The notes under the pieces: model-generated
Databases searched by the model: none
Seen by the model: the letters and a program-made list of their open reading frames with translations, nothing else
Told to the model about the DNA's origin: nothing
Position numbers and translations under genes: made by a program
Part shown: in pieces, positions 1 through 6,747 of the stretch
Numbering within the stretch: the first letter of the stretch is position 1
How the letters are laid out: the number at the start of each line of letters is the position of its first letter
Origin: Bacteroidales bacterium
GTDB taxonomy: Bacteria; Bacteroidota; Bacteroidia; Bacteroidales; UBA10428
Direction of reading: 5' to 3'
Assembly: GCA_016926235.1 (NCBI GenBank)
Contig: JAFGOZ010000094.1
Location: 1 to 14,352 of the forward strand
DNA length: 14,352 bases

Positions 1-1340
1 TGGACGCTAACGGCAAGGTCTACCTGACCGACTTTGGCATCGCCCGCATGAGCGATGCGGCTACCGCCACGCTGGTGAGGGTGGGCACGCCGGCCTACAT
101 GGCGCCTGAACTGGTCAGGGGCATGGACCCCTCCCCGCAGACCGACATCTACGCACTGGGGGTGGTGCTGTACGAGCTGATCACCGGCGGTGAGCGGCCC
201 TTCACTGGCGAAAAGGCGTCCATCACCGGCACCACTGCCGAGAAGGTGCGCTGGGAGCAGCTCAACCAGGCGCCTGTCTCGCCGCGTGTATACAACCCAT
301 CCATCCCGGGCGCGCTTGAGAACCTGGTGCTGCGCTGCCTGGTCAAGGAACCTGGAAAACGCTACCCGGATGCGTTAGAGTTGCTGAATGCGCTGCAGGC
401 GGCTGTGTCCTCGCCCGCACCTGGGACCCAAGCCAGACGCAGCGCTACCCAGGCGTTTGATCAACCCCGAAAAGAAACCAGCAAGCCTGAATCTGCCCGG
501 AGTGGTAAATTTGAAGATGGTGTCTACCGTGAAGCCGCGCCATATCCAAAAGAAAGCACATCTCAACACGTGCGTGAAACGGTGCAAGCGGCTGCCCCAA
601 AACCATCATCTTCTGGAAAACGAACACCTGCTGATAAAAATTTAAGCTACTTTGTCTTGTTTTTTCTATTGGCAATGGGCTTATTGGCGCTGATTGCATC
701 GATTTCATCAGCAGAAAGAAACAAACAGGAAGAATTGCAAAGACGATATGCCACCCAGACCGCCGTTTATGAATCCACCGCCACTGCACAGGCGCGGACT
801 GCTAGGGAAATGGTTGAGCGTATCCAACAAAATGCGTCTGATTATGTGCTTGATTCTTCGAAAAAAGAATTCAAGCTGGTTTTCGATAACTCGGATAATT
901 TTCTCGAATGCGAATTAATCGCCGAGGATTTGACGAACTTCATCCTGGAGGCGACCTTCACCAACCCGGGCGATGACAGCAAAGGTTGGACTTACGGCAT
1001 TCTGTTCAGGAATTATGGAGATAGTGGTGAATTTCGATTAGAACTTATTGGTGATGGCTGGTGGAGAATTGTTAACCGAAAAGATGAGGACTGGAACATC
1101 ATCCAATCCGTTTATTCCTCGGTAATCAGACAGGAAATCTATGCAACCAACCGCGTACGCCTGGTGGGCAACGGCAGCGAGGGCTACCTGTTCATCAACG
1201 AGGCTTATGAGGGCAGGCTGGATCTCAGCAGCCGCTTGGGTGCCGGCAAATTAATGATTTGTACTGGTATGGTTAGAGGAATTGGGAGCGATGGAAACAT
1301 CATCAAAGTGGAAGCGGTGCGCTTGTGGGAGATTCAATGA
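1..1340 (+). CDS. Receptor Ser/Thr protein kinase, 3' part (PknB type, TM, LamG-like outer domain)
   Basis: The reading frame is open from nt 3, so the gene starts outside the window; the first in-frame ATG (48) lies inside the kinase domain and is not the start. Visible kinase motifs are DFG (nt 30-38), GTPAYMAPE in the activation segment, the DIYALG helix-F motif and a conserved C-lobe ending near nt 400. All are canonical for the Hanks/PknB family. A Pro/Ser/Lys-rich linker follows, then one transmembrane helix (about nt 640-705), a charged Gln/Thr/Ala-rich stalk typical of Anaerolineae, and a C-terminal beta-rich domain (about nt 850-1337) resembling LamG/DUF1080 concanavalin-like folds. 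Predicted role: a membrane kinase sensing an envelope or extracellular ligand and phosphorylating cytosolic Ser/Thr targets. The ligand is unknown. Kinase assignment is firm; the outer-domain fold is inferred from pattern. The kinase part is clearly more GC-rich than the stalk. No terminator is evident after the TGA. Confidence 0.9.
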   Translation, partial: DANGKVYLTDFGIARMSDAATATLVRVGTPAYMAPELVRGMDPSPQTDIYALGVVLYELITGGERPFTGEKASITGTTAEKVRWEQLNQAPVSPRVYNPSIPGALENLVLRCLVKEPGKRYPDALELLNALQAAVSSPAPGTQARRSATQAFDQPRKETSKPESARSGKFEDGVYREAAPYPKESTSQHVRETVQAAAPKPSSSGKRTPADKNLSYFVLFFLLAMGLLALIASISSAERNKQEELQRRYATQTAVYESTATAQARTAREMVERIQQNASDYVLDSSKKEFKLVFDNSDNFLECELIAEDLTNFILEATFTNPGDDSKGWTYGILFRNYGDSGEFRLELIGDGWWRIVNRKDEDWNIIQSVYSSVIRQEIYATNRVRLVGNGSEGYLFINEAYEGRLDLSSRLGAGKLMICTGMVRGIGSDGNIIKVEAVRLWEIQ

Positions 1341-1488
1341 CTCAGCGCTTGCGTCTTTGTGTACCGGTCATTCTTAATATTTCTTCCTTGGACAATTAAA
1401 ATATGCAACCTGCAGAACTCATGATTTATATATGGGTAACAAATAATTACTTTGTTTTTTTAATATATCGGCCTATTAAACCTTAAAA

Positions 1489-1613
1489 ATTATGAATTAG
1501 TTCAGATACATATGAGACCATAGATCTGGACAAAATCGCACTGATTTTGAGCAATATCTAGACCCAATGGTCTCATTAACACGCTGTGGACAAGCCTGAA
1601 ACTAACTCATAAT
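1489..1613. repeat. Imperfect nested inverted repeat, possible MITE remnant
   Basis: The outer arms are 1489-1505 and 1596-1613; they match as inverted copies except for one substitution and one extra base. A second, perfect 10-bp pair, atgagaccat (1512-1521) and its complement (1567-1576), is nested inside. The gaps between inner and outer arms are unequal (6 and 19 nt), so the structure is not one clean palindrome. It could be a small non-autonomous element, a decayed insertion-sequence end pair or a cruciform-forming regulatory site. I see no clear target-site duplication. Confidence 0.45.
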
Positions 1614-1631
1614 CTGTAGGTCAAATAACTT

Positions 1632-1640
1632 TGATATAAT
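1632..1640 (+). promoter_or_regulatory. Extended -10 promoter facing the tRNA-like segment
   Basis: TGaTATAAT is a perfect consensus extended -10 element. No good -35 hexamer is seen 16-18 nt upstream, which extended -10 promoters can tolerate. Transcription would begin near 1647, about 75 nt before the structured segment at 1720. AT-rich surroundings raise the chance of coincidence. Confidence 0.4.
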
Positions 1641-1719
1641 TAAAGCATAGGATTATCGCAACTTAACAGCCGCCATATCTGGACAAAAAGGCATAAAATC
1701 CTCGAAAAAGGCTATATAT

Positions 1720-1793
1720 GGGGGTAGTGAGAGTCCTTCTTAAGTCAGAGGACTCATAACCCATTGGTCGTGGGTTCAATTACTCTCGCCCCG
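1720..1793 (+). pseudogene. Degenerate tRNA-Met-like sequence (CAT anticodon loop)
   Basis: The segment is tRNA-sized (about 74 nt), begins GGGGG and ends CCCC-G, and contains a CTCATAA anticodon-type loop (1754-1760) and a GGTTCAATT T-loop-like motif (1774-1782). The stems fail: the anticodon stem has two mismatches, the T stem lacks its 3' strand complement, and no D arm can be drawn. Instead, two other helices form: 1727-1734 with 1782-1789 (8 bp, one wobble) and 1731-1737 with 1749-1755 (7 bp, perfect). These exclude each other. Best reading is a decayed tRNA-Met gene or a tRNA-derived attachment-site relic; a structured small RNA is the alternative. It is unlikely to be a working tRNA. 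Confidence 0.4.
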
Positions 1794-1819
1794 ACTAGAT
1801 TATAGAGATTGCTCTAGTC
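1793..1819. other. Hairpin, 7-bp stem
   Basis: gactaga (1793-1799) pairs perfectly with tctagtc (1813-1819) across a 13-nt loop, directly after the tRNA-like segment. It is followed by A residues rather than T residues on the + strand, so it does not read as an intrinsic terminator in that direction. On the minus strand the tail after the stem is not T-rich either. Confidence 0.35.
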
Positions 1820-1930
1820 AAAAATTCCATGATATCGAATCCAAATTTCCAATATACTATCACTGTATCTTGATCAGTTTTTGGGGTCGGGTAAAATTTA
1901 AATAAGTCTAATAGATTTAGGCGAAAAATT

Positions 1931-4258
1931 CTATTGGGGATTTTTATAAATTTTTACCTTTCCGTTGTTATAAATAAGATTACTATTGTCATTAATAAAA
2001 TAATTTATATCAATTAATGAATTACCATCTGCCATAAAATAATAATCAAATTCATTTTCTTTCATATATTGATAAGAATCTTGTGCACCAGAAGTCATGT
2101 ATATGATTCTATTATTTGTAAAGTGGGGTAACCATCCCCCAGAATCAGATGGAAATATCATATTATTCCAATAATATGAATTTACTAGAAAATTTGAATT
2201 TGGTTCTATCATTTTGTTAATCCACTCATATGCCATGTGGTCTTTTTCTGTAACAAATATTGTCTGTGGATTAATTACACTCAAGTTATTTATAAAGCCA
2301 ATAACAATAAGAATTATTACTAAATAATAATTTATTTTTCTTGAATTTAATAAATGTCCATTTAAAAAAACTAGATATTTGGTATTCTTTTCTATTAAAT
2401 TAGCAATTGATAGAGAGAATGGAATTGAAAAAAGAATATATAAATTTGTGATACTTAGAATTGGTAAACAAAGAATAAAAACAGAGAAAAAAAGAAGTGC
2501 GCATAATAACAATATCCACATTTTAAATAAACCGATTTTTTTTTGAATTCTTCTGGATAGAAAAAAAAGGCTAAACATACCCATAAAAAAAAGAAACCAA
2601 TTACCATCCTGAAAGATATTCTGAATAATGTAGAAAAGTTCATTATAGAAATCAATCTTAATGGTTTTTTTTTCAATTTTAAATAATGCATAATTAGAAA
2701 AGAAAATAAATAATTTATATATTAATAAACTCAAGAAAATGATTGTGGGACAAATAAATAATATCTTATCTTTTATATTCTTGAATAAAGACATATCAGA
2801 TCTGAAAAACTTTTCCTGAAATAAAAAACAAATAAGAAAAATTACAAGGGAAATAAACAATCCATAATGTGTCAACAACAATGCTATGCTAGCAAAAATA
2901 ACAAGTGGCATAGATTTGTATTCTGTCTTTGATAGATTAATTATCATTAACATTGCCAAAGGGAGAATAGTTAAGCCCATTAAAACTGGATATCTTCCCC
3001 AAGAAATCAGATAGGATGGAAATTTAAAAAAATACCCATAAATTATTGAACAAAAAAAAGGTATAAATTTATTAGCGTAAATCTTTTTCGCGAGAAGAAA
3101 AACTGAAATCATTGATAAACAAACTAAAAGTTGACCAAGAACCAAGATGATTTCAGCTGAATTTTTTGGTAATAAAAATTTTAAGAATCCAATAACATAA
3201 TGAAATCCCAGTGGGTAAGGATTGCTACTTACAGACTCGAGTTCTACATTATTAGTAAATAGGTTTTGATGAATTAATCCATCCATCCAAAGTGGCGCAT
3301 AAATTTCATCAATTTGAATGGTTTTAATTATCAAGGAAAATATAAAAAAGAACAGGAAAAGAGAATAATAGCCTACATCAAGTATTCTTATTTGATAACC
3401 AATTCTCAGGGAAGACTCATTATTTTTAAAATGTGAGATTTGTCGAAAAAATTTCCAAATTATTATTATTAATTCTAATAAGAAAAAAGAATATAAAAGA
3501 AAAATATAGGGAAATGTTCTGTGCTTGAAATAAGAAAGGATGAAGAAAAAAATTGGAATCATAACAAGCCCATTTACACAAGATTGTATTAATTGGGAAA
3601 AATCCAATTTTTTAACGAATAGCACAGGTATTAACCCAACACTTGAAATTAGGAAAAGCATCTTCCCGATTAACATGAATCTTCTAAGTGAATTATTGAA
3701 AAGGTTTATAAAATCCCTAATATTTGGCTTTCGATAAAAATAAAATGTTAAATCGAAATCGGTATTGATATTTTCAATCAAAAGCGACCCGTTATCAAAA
3801 GCATTGCTTTTGCTACAATGAAGGCTGATGGTATTTTTGGGGGAATCAGTTTGGATTATTAATGAATATGGATGATTGGGTTTTATAAGCTCTTTTGAAA
3901 AGGATATATTTTGTAATGGATTGAAGAATATCAAAGATGTAGATTTTCTAAAGGATTTAAGAGTTGTTTGTGAAATTTCATCTCTTATATATAAATCCAT
4001 CTTGTGACCAAAAATATTTTTATAATTTTCAATATTAAATTCAATTGTGATAGAAGAAAGGTTGAGAACATCGACATCAAATGTTTGAGTTATTGAATGA
4101 TCCTTATAAAGAGCAACTCTCTCTTCGCGCCTTCTTTGTATTAATGAAGTTTCTAAAAATCTGGAAGGCAATATTATGTAAAAAAATAAAAAAAATACCC
4201 AGGAAAGAGAAAATAGGATTTGTATTTGAAGATTAGGTTTGGCATATAATATTTTCAA
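1931..4258 (-). CDS. Polytopic membrane protein, GT-C glycosyltransferase-like
   Basis: 775 residues. An N-terminal signal-anchor helix (about 12-30) is followed by a beta-rich outer domain (about 31-185), then about a dozen hydrophobic helices, and a C-terminal soluble domain (about 690-775) containing SGGWLP. After one of the central helices comes a loop with WMDGLIH, and further on YPLGFH and SWGRYP. An acidic residue in the first large outer loop and this topology recall GT-C lipid-linked-sugar glycosyltransferases and related uncharacterised membrane families. The exact family and substrate are not identifiable by eye. The start is TTG at 4258, two codons after an in-frame TAG, with only a weak upstream AGGG; no better start precedes the first helix. 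It begins 25 nt after the kinase A stop on the same strand, so co-transcription and perhaps translational coupling are likely. It is strikingly AT-rich (10/60 G+C at 2701-2760), unlike the kinase domains, which suggests separate origin. Confidence 0.75.
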   Translation of the reverse strand: MKILYAKPNLQIQILFSLSWVFFLFFYIILPSRFLETSLIQRRREERVALYKDHSITQTFDVDVLNLSSITIEFNIENYKNIFGHKMDLYIRDEISQTTLKSFRKSTSLIFFNPLQNISFSKELIKPNHPYSLIIQTDSPKNTISLHCSKSNAFDNGSLLIENINTDFDLTFYFYRKPNIRDFINLFNNSLRRFMLIGKMLFLISSVGLIPVLFVKKLDFSQLIQSCVNGLVMIPIFFFILSYFKHRTFPYIFLLYSFFLLELIIIIWKFFRQISHFKNNESSLRIGYQIRILDVGYYSLFLFFFIFSLIIKTIQIDEIYAPLWMDGLIHQNLFTNNVELESVSSNPYPLGFHYVIGFLKFLLPKNSAEIILVLGQLLVCLSMISVFLLAKKIYANKFIPFFCSIIYGYFFKFPSYLISWGRYPVLMGLTILPLAMLMIINLSKTEYKSMPLVIFASIALLLTHYGLFISLVIFLICFLFQEKFFRSDMSLFKNIKDKILFICPTIIFLSLLIYKLFIFFSNYALFKIEKKTIKIDFYNELFYIIQNIFQDGNWFLFFMGMFSLFFLSRRIQKKIGLFKMWILLLCALLFFSVFILCLPILSITNLYILFSIPFSLSIANLIEKNTKYLVFLNGHLLNSRKINYYLVIILIVIGFINNLSVINPQTIFVTEKDHMAYEWINKMIEPNSNFLVNSYYWNNMIFPSDSGGWLPHFTNNRIIYMTSGAQDSYQYMKENEFDYYFMADGNSLIDINYFINDNSNLIYNNGKVKIYKNPQ

Positions 4259-4283
4259 TAATTTCTAAACCCTAATTATTTTA

Positions 4284-6617
4284 TTATGGATATTTTGATT
4301 GAGGTAAAGGAGCTATTGAGGTTGGTGCTTGTGGAATATCCGAAATAACTGATAATTTAATAATATCGGCTATATCATATCTAATTTGGTTAAGAGATGA
4401 TTTGGGAATCCACCCCTCTAATCCATGTTGGCCTTCATTTATTACCTTATACCACTCTTTGTCAGGAGACACTCCCAAGAATAATAGGCTATCTCCTTGA
4501 CACCCTTTAAAGTCCCAAGGGTAATTTGTTCCTGGACCTGTTCTGAAATATATGCAAGCTGCTTTAATCCTTGCATAAAAAGTATAAACCGGGACATTTT
4601 TTTGGTTATTTGCATATTCGAATTCCGTAAAATGATCAATTTGTAGATTCCCTTCAATCGCGTGGGCGACAAAATTGAAATTATGACTCATAAATTCTTC
4701 ATCAAGGTCTACTTGGAAAACTGACAGATTTTCAGGTTGTTCTTTTTCCCATAGATAACCATCAAATCCCTCTTCATTTTGCAGTATTAATAGGTAATAC
4801 CAGGTGTTATATTTAAAAATCTGGGTGTTATCCTGGGTTACGGGGGCACTAGTTCCTTTCCAGATTGTGAAAGTTTGGCCTTTCATCTCCAGCCAGAAAG
4901 CCCGATAGCTGCTCTCACCCCAGGGGCCAGATTCCAAAGTGATTAAGAAATCAGAATTTGGTTCAACAAGAAACTGTATTAAATATCCTCGATTTGGAAA
5001 GGAAGTAAAATGGGACCATATATAGGATGACCCATCTGCCCATCCATCAATCTGATCAATGCGATCTTCAAGGATCAGGATTCCATCATTTACCATATGG
5101 CTACCATTAATATCAAAATCTGTATAAGGCCGGCTTTCAAAATCGATATCTCGAACTATTTTTTCCACAAATGGGACTTCCATGCTTGCTGGAATAATGC
5201 TTAAGAGGTGCAAGGGATCATCTGTATTTGGAGTTTTTGTTGGCGGAATCGTTGGCGAGGTTCTTGTAGAAGCGACTACTACATTGCTTTTTTGATCTTC
5301 AACTTGAGCTGATTTTGGCCACACAAAATAAATTCCAGCCACAACTAGAGCGAATGCCGCAAATGCGGCAGCTATTGGAAACTTTTTGAAGAGCACGAAT
5401 TCTGTCGCAACGGTTTTCTTTTTTTCATTGCCGTTGGAATCGATCAGGAGAAAATCATCCCTATGATACGCCTTTTCACGATATGACTTTGCAGATCCGG
5501 AGGTTTTGATCACAAACTTCACCTGATGCTGACTGGTCTGGCCTTTTTTACATTCAAATTTTTCAGGGCTGACCTGCGCCCAGGGCTCCTGGGGGATAAT
5601 CTGGCCGGATAAGATTCCGCCACCCGAATTGGTGATGGACAGGATAGTTGACGCGCTTTCACCCTCTTTGAACCTGCCAAAGTCGAGCAGCTGCGGTTCG
5701 ATAAGCAGTACGGGGGAACCCTCCAGGGCCTTGTGCCACTCCTCGATCCTGGGGCAGTCTTCGATGCCATTGGCGAGCCACACCTGTTCAAATAGCTCAG
5801 CCAGACGGGGGTGGATCTCACCCAGGACCTGCAGCATCAAACCGTGCCGTTCGGTTTTATGTCCAAAATCACCGTCAGAAGTTGGGGTTGCCCCTTCAAA
5901 GAAGGTCTCTCCAAAGGTCATGTCGCGGATGCGCTCATCCCGCCAGGCCAGTATTTCACTGATCAATATACCGGCTGAGAAGCGGTCGCAGCCTGCTGAC
6001 CAGCAGCCGCTGTCCATGATCCATTTGGGTGTATATCCGCTGGTTCCGGCCGGGATGGAATCGGGGGTTTTCAATCCCTTCCCAAACATCTCCTCCAGGT
6101 CGACCAGTTCCACATGCTGATGATTATCCGAATAGATGAAATTGGAGGCGGACAGGTCGCAGTGTGCCATCCGGCGCTGTTCCAGGCCTGCCAGAACCTC
6201 AACCAGGGATCTGGCCAAAGAAAGGCTGTTTTCAGGAGAAACGACAGTTTTCTGGGAGATGGTGTTGTACCAGCTCTGGCCTTTCATCCAGGGCATCAGC
6301 ACGGCGAAGGCGAAGTCGGGGTAGTGCTGGATCAGGTCGGGGTATTCTTGGGGGTAGAGGACAGTGCGTTGGGCGGCTTTGAGTCCGGGTATCTCGCGGA
6401 ACTCATGGATGGCAGCGCAGTTGGCGACGCTGGCTTCGTTCCTGAAGACATACTTGAAGACCTTGAGGGCGAAGAAGTCCCTGCCGGACTGCAGGCGGTA
6501 GACCTTGGCTCTGCGGCCGACCTCGGCATAGGGGATATCGGGAAAGTTAGGGGTAGAAGTGAATTCGAATTCCTTGTTTTGAATGTAGAACGTATCTTGG
6601 GAGCCTAAGTTTTGCAT
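4284..6617 (-). CDS. Kinase A: atypical receptor protein kinase with Hydin-like, TM, LamG-like and SH3b domains
   Basis: 777 residues from ATG 6617, chosen over an upstream start at 6662 because GGAGG lies 7 nt before it and kinase B aligns from here. Kinase domain about 28-300: K52 in FALKVF, H152-C-D154 with N159 in the catalytic loop, D173-L-E replacing DFG, GTSGYTP in the activation segment, D211 in helix F. The glycine loop is reduced to VGRRAKVY. Residues about 303-410 resemble an ASPM-SPD2-Hydin Ig-like domain (LDFG, TNSGGG, WAQVSP). Then one helix (413-434), a Thr/Pro linker, a LamG-like domain (about 485-668) and an SH3b domain (about 683-745, FRTGPGTNYP, WYKV, GWIP). Kinase and Hydin-like parts should be cytosolic, the rest outside. 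SH3b domains often bind cell-wall peptides, so envelope sensing is inferred. Key metal and catalytic residues remain, so activity is plausible. It faces partner A across a 130-bp divergent promoter region and is followed by the GT-C-like gene. Confidence 0.9.
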   Translation of the reverse strand: MQNLGSQDTFYIQNKEFEFTSTPNFPDIPYAEVGRRAKVYRLQSGRDFFALKVFKYVFRNEASVANCAAIHEFREIPGLKAAQRTVLYPQEYPDLIQHYPDFAFAVLMPWMKGQSWYNTISQKTVVSPENSLSLARSLVEVLAGLEQRRMAHCDLSASNFIYSDNHQHVELVDLEEMFGKGLKTPDSIPAGTSGYTPKWIMDSGCWSAGCDRFSAGILISEILAWRDERIRDMTFGETFFEGATPTSDGDFGHKTERHGLMLQVLGEIHPRLAELFEQVWLANGIEDCPRIEEWHKALEGSPVLLIEPQLLDFGRFKEGESASTILSITNSGGGILSGQIIPQEPWAQVSPEKFECKKGQTSQHQVKFVIKTSGSAKSYREKAYHRDDFLLIDSNGNEKKKTVATEFVLFKKFPIAAAFAAFALVVAGIYFVWPKSAQVEDQKSNVVVASTRTSPTIPPTKTPNTDDPLHLLSIIPASMEVPFVEKIVRDIDFESRPYTDFDINGSHMVNDGILILEDRIDQIDGWADGSSYIWSHFTSFPNRGYLIQFLVEPNSDFLITLESGPWGESSYRAFWLEMKGQTFTIWKGTSAPVTQDNTQIFKYNTWYYLLILQNEEGFDGYLWEKEQPENLSVFQVDLDEEFMSHNFNFVAHAIEGNLQIDHFTEFEYANNQKNVPVYTFYARIKAACIYFRTGPGTNYPWDFKGCQGDSLLFLGVSPDKEWYKVINEGQHGLEGWIPKSSLNQIRYDIADIIKLSVISDIPQAPTSIAPLPQSKYP
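5735..6563 (-). repeat. Kinase cassette copy A (matches 10537-11350)
   Basis: The DNA encoding the kinase domain is nearly identical to the inverted-frame equivalent in kinase B, including a 56-nt exact run (6280-6335 against 11067-11122) that spans many synonymous sites. Similarity collapses sharply past 5735 (the shared gccactcctcgatcc edge) and beyond about 6563. One 15-nt length difference lies near residues 242-250. The sharp edges suggest gene conversion or a recent cassette duplication. Confidence 0.85.
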
Positions 6618-6747
6618 TACAAATCCTCCAAAAGGATACAATATTACTGCAATAACAAACAAGTAGATTTCTTATAAGTATATAATTATAAAAAAGTGAC
6701 TTACACACAGTAGAAAAGATAAATGATAATTAGGAGGTAAGAGACGG
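6618..6747. promoter_or_regulatory. Divergent promoter region between kinase A and partner A
   Basis: 130 bp separate the two start codons. A 10-bp palindrome, tataattata (6681-6690), gives a consensus TATAAT -10 box on both strands, about 60 nt from each start. No good -35 hexamer is seen for either. The sequence tatataattat (6679-6689) recurs exactly in the second divergent region (11481-11491). Joint control of the pair is likely from arrangement; the precise boxes are uncertain because the region is AT-rich. Confidence 0.4.
6625..6629 (-). promoter_or_regulatory. Shine-Dalgarno GGAGG deciding the kinase A start
   Basis: GGAGG on the minus strand ends 7 nt before ATG 6617. It sits inside the longer open frame that begins at 6662, and shows that the 15 extra N-terminal codons are probably untranslated leader. 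Confidence 0.8.

Larger units (their letters stand above)
1341..1930. other. Long non-coding gap with inverted repeats and a structured tRNA-like segment
   Basis: No convincing protein gene lies in these 590 bases. From left to right it holds an imperfect nested inverted repeat (1489-1613), four copies of TGGACAA (1389, 1527, 1587, 1680), an extended -10 promoter pointing right (1632-1640), a tRNA-sized structured segment (1720-1793), and a further 7-bp hairpin (1793-1819). The gap separates the GC-rich kinase gene on the left from the AT-rich block on the right, so it could be a junction or a decayed insertion. That last point is inference. Confidence 0.7.

Noticed and set aside
445..789. 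114-codon minus-strand open frame inside the first kinase gene
   Set aside because: No ribosome site and no recognisable domain; the + frame continues through it with TM and stalk.
1720..1793. Functional tRNA-Met
   Set aside because: Anticodon and T stems carry mismatches at key pairs and no D arm forms.
6114..6608. Long open frame on the + strand opposite the kinase A domain, and similar ones opposite kinase B
   Set aside because: They mirror the GC-rich kinase coding DNA, lack ribosome sites and known motifs, and the minus-strand kinase motifs are unmistakable.
6618..6662. Upstream extension of kinase A by 15 codons
   Set aside because: A strong GGAGG lies inside this stretch, 7 nt before ATG 6617, and kinase B has no equivalent extension.
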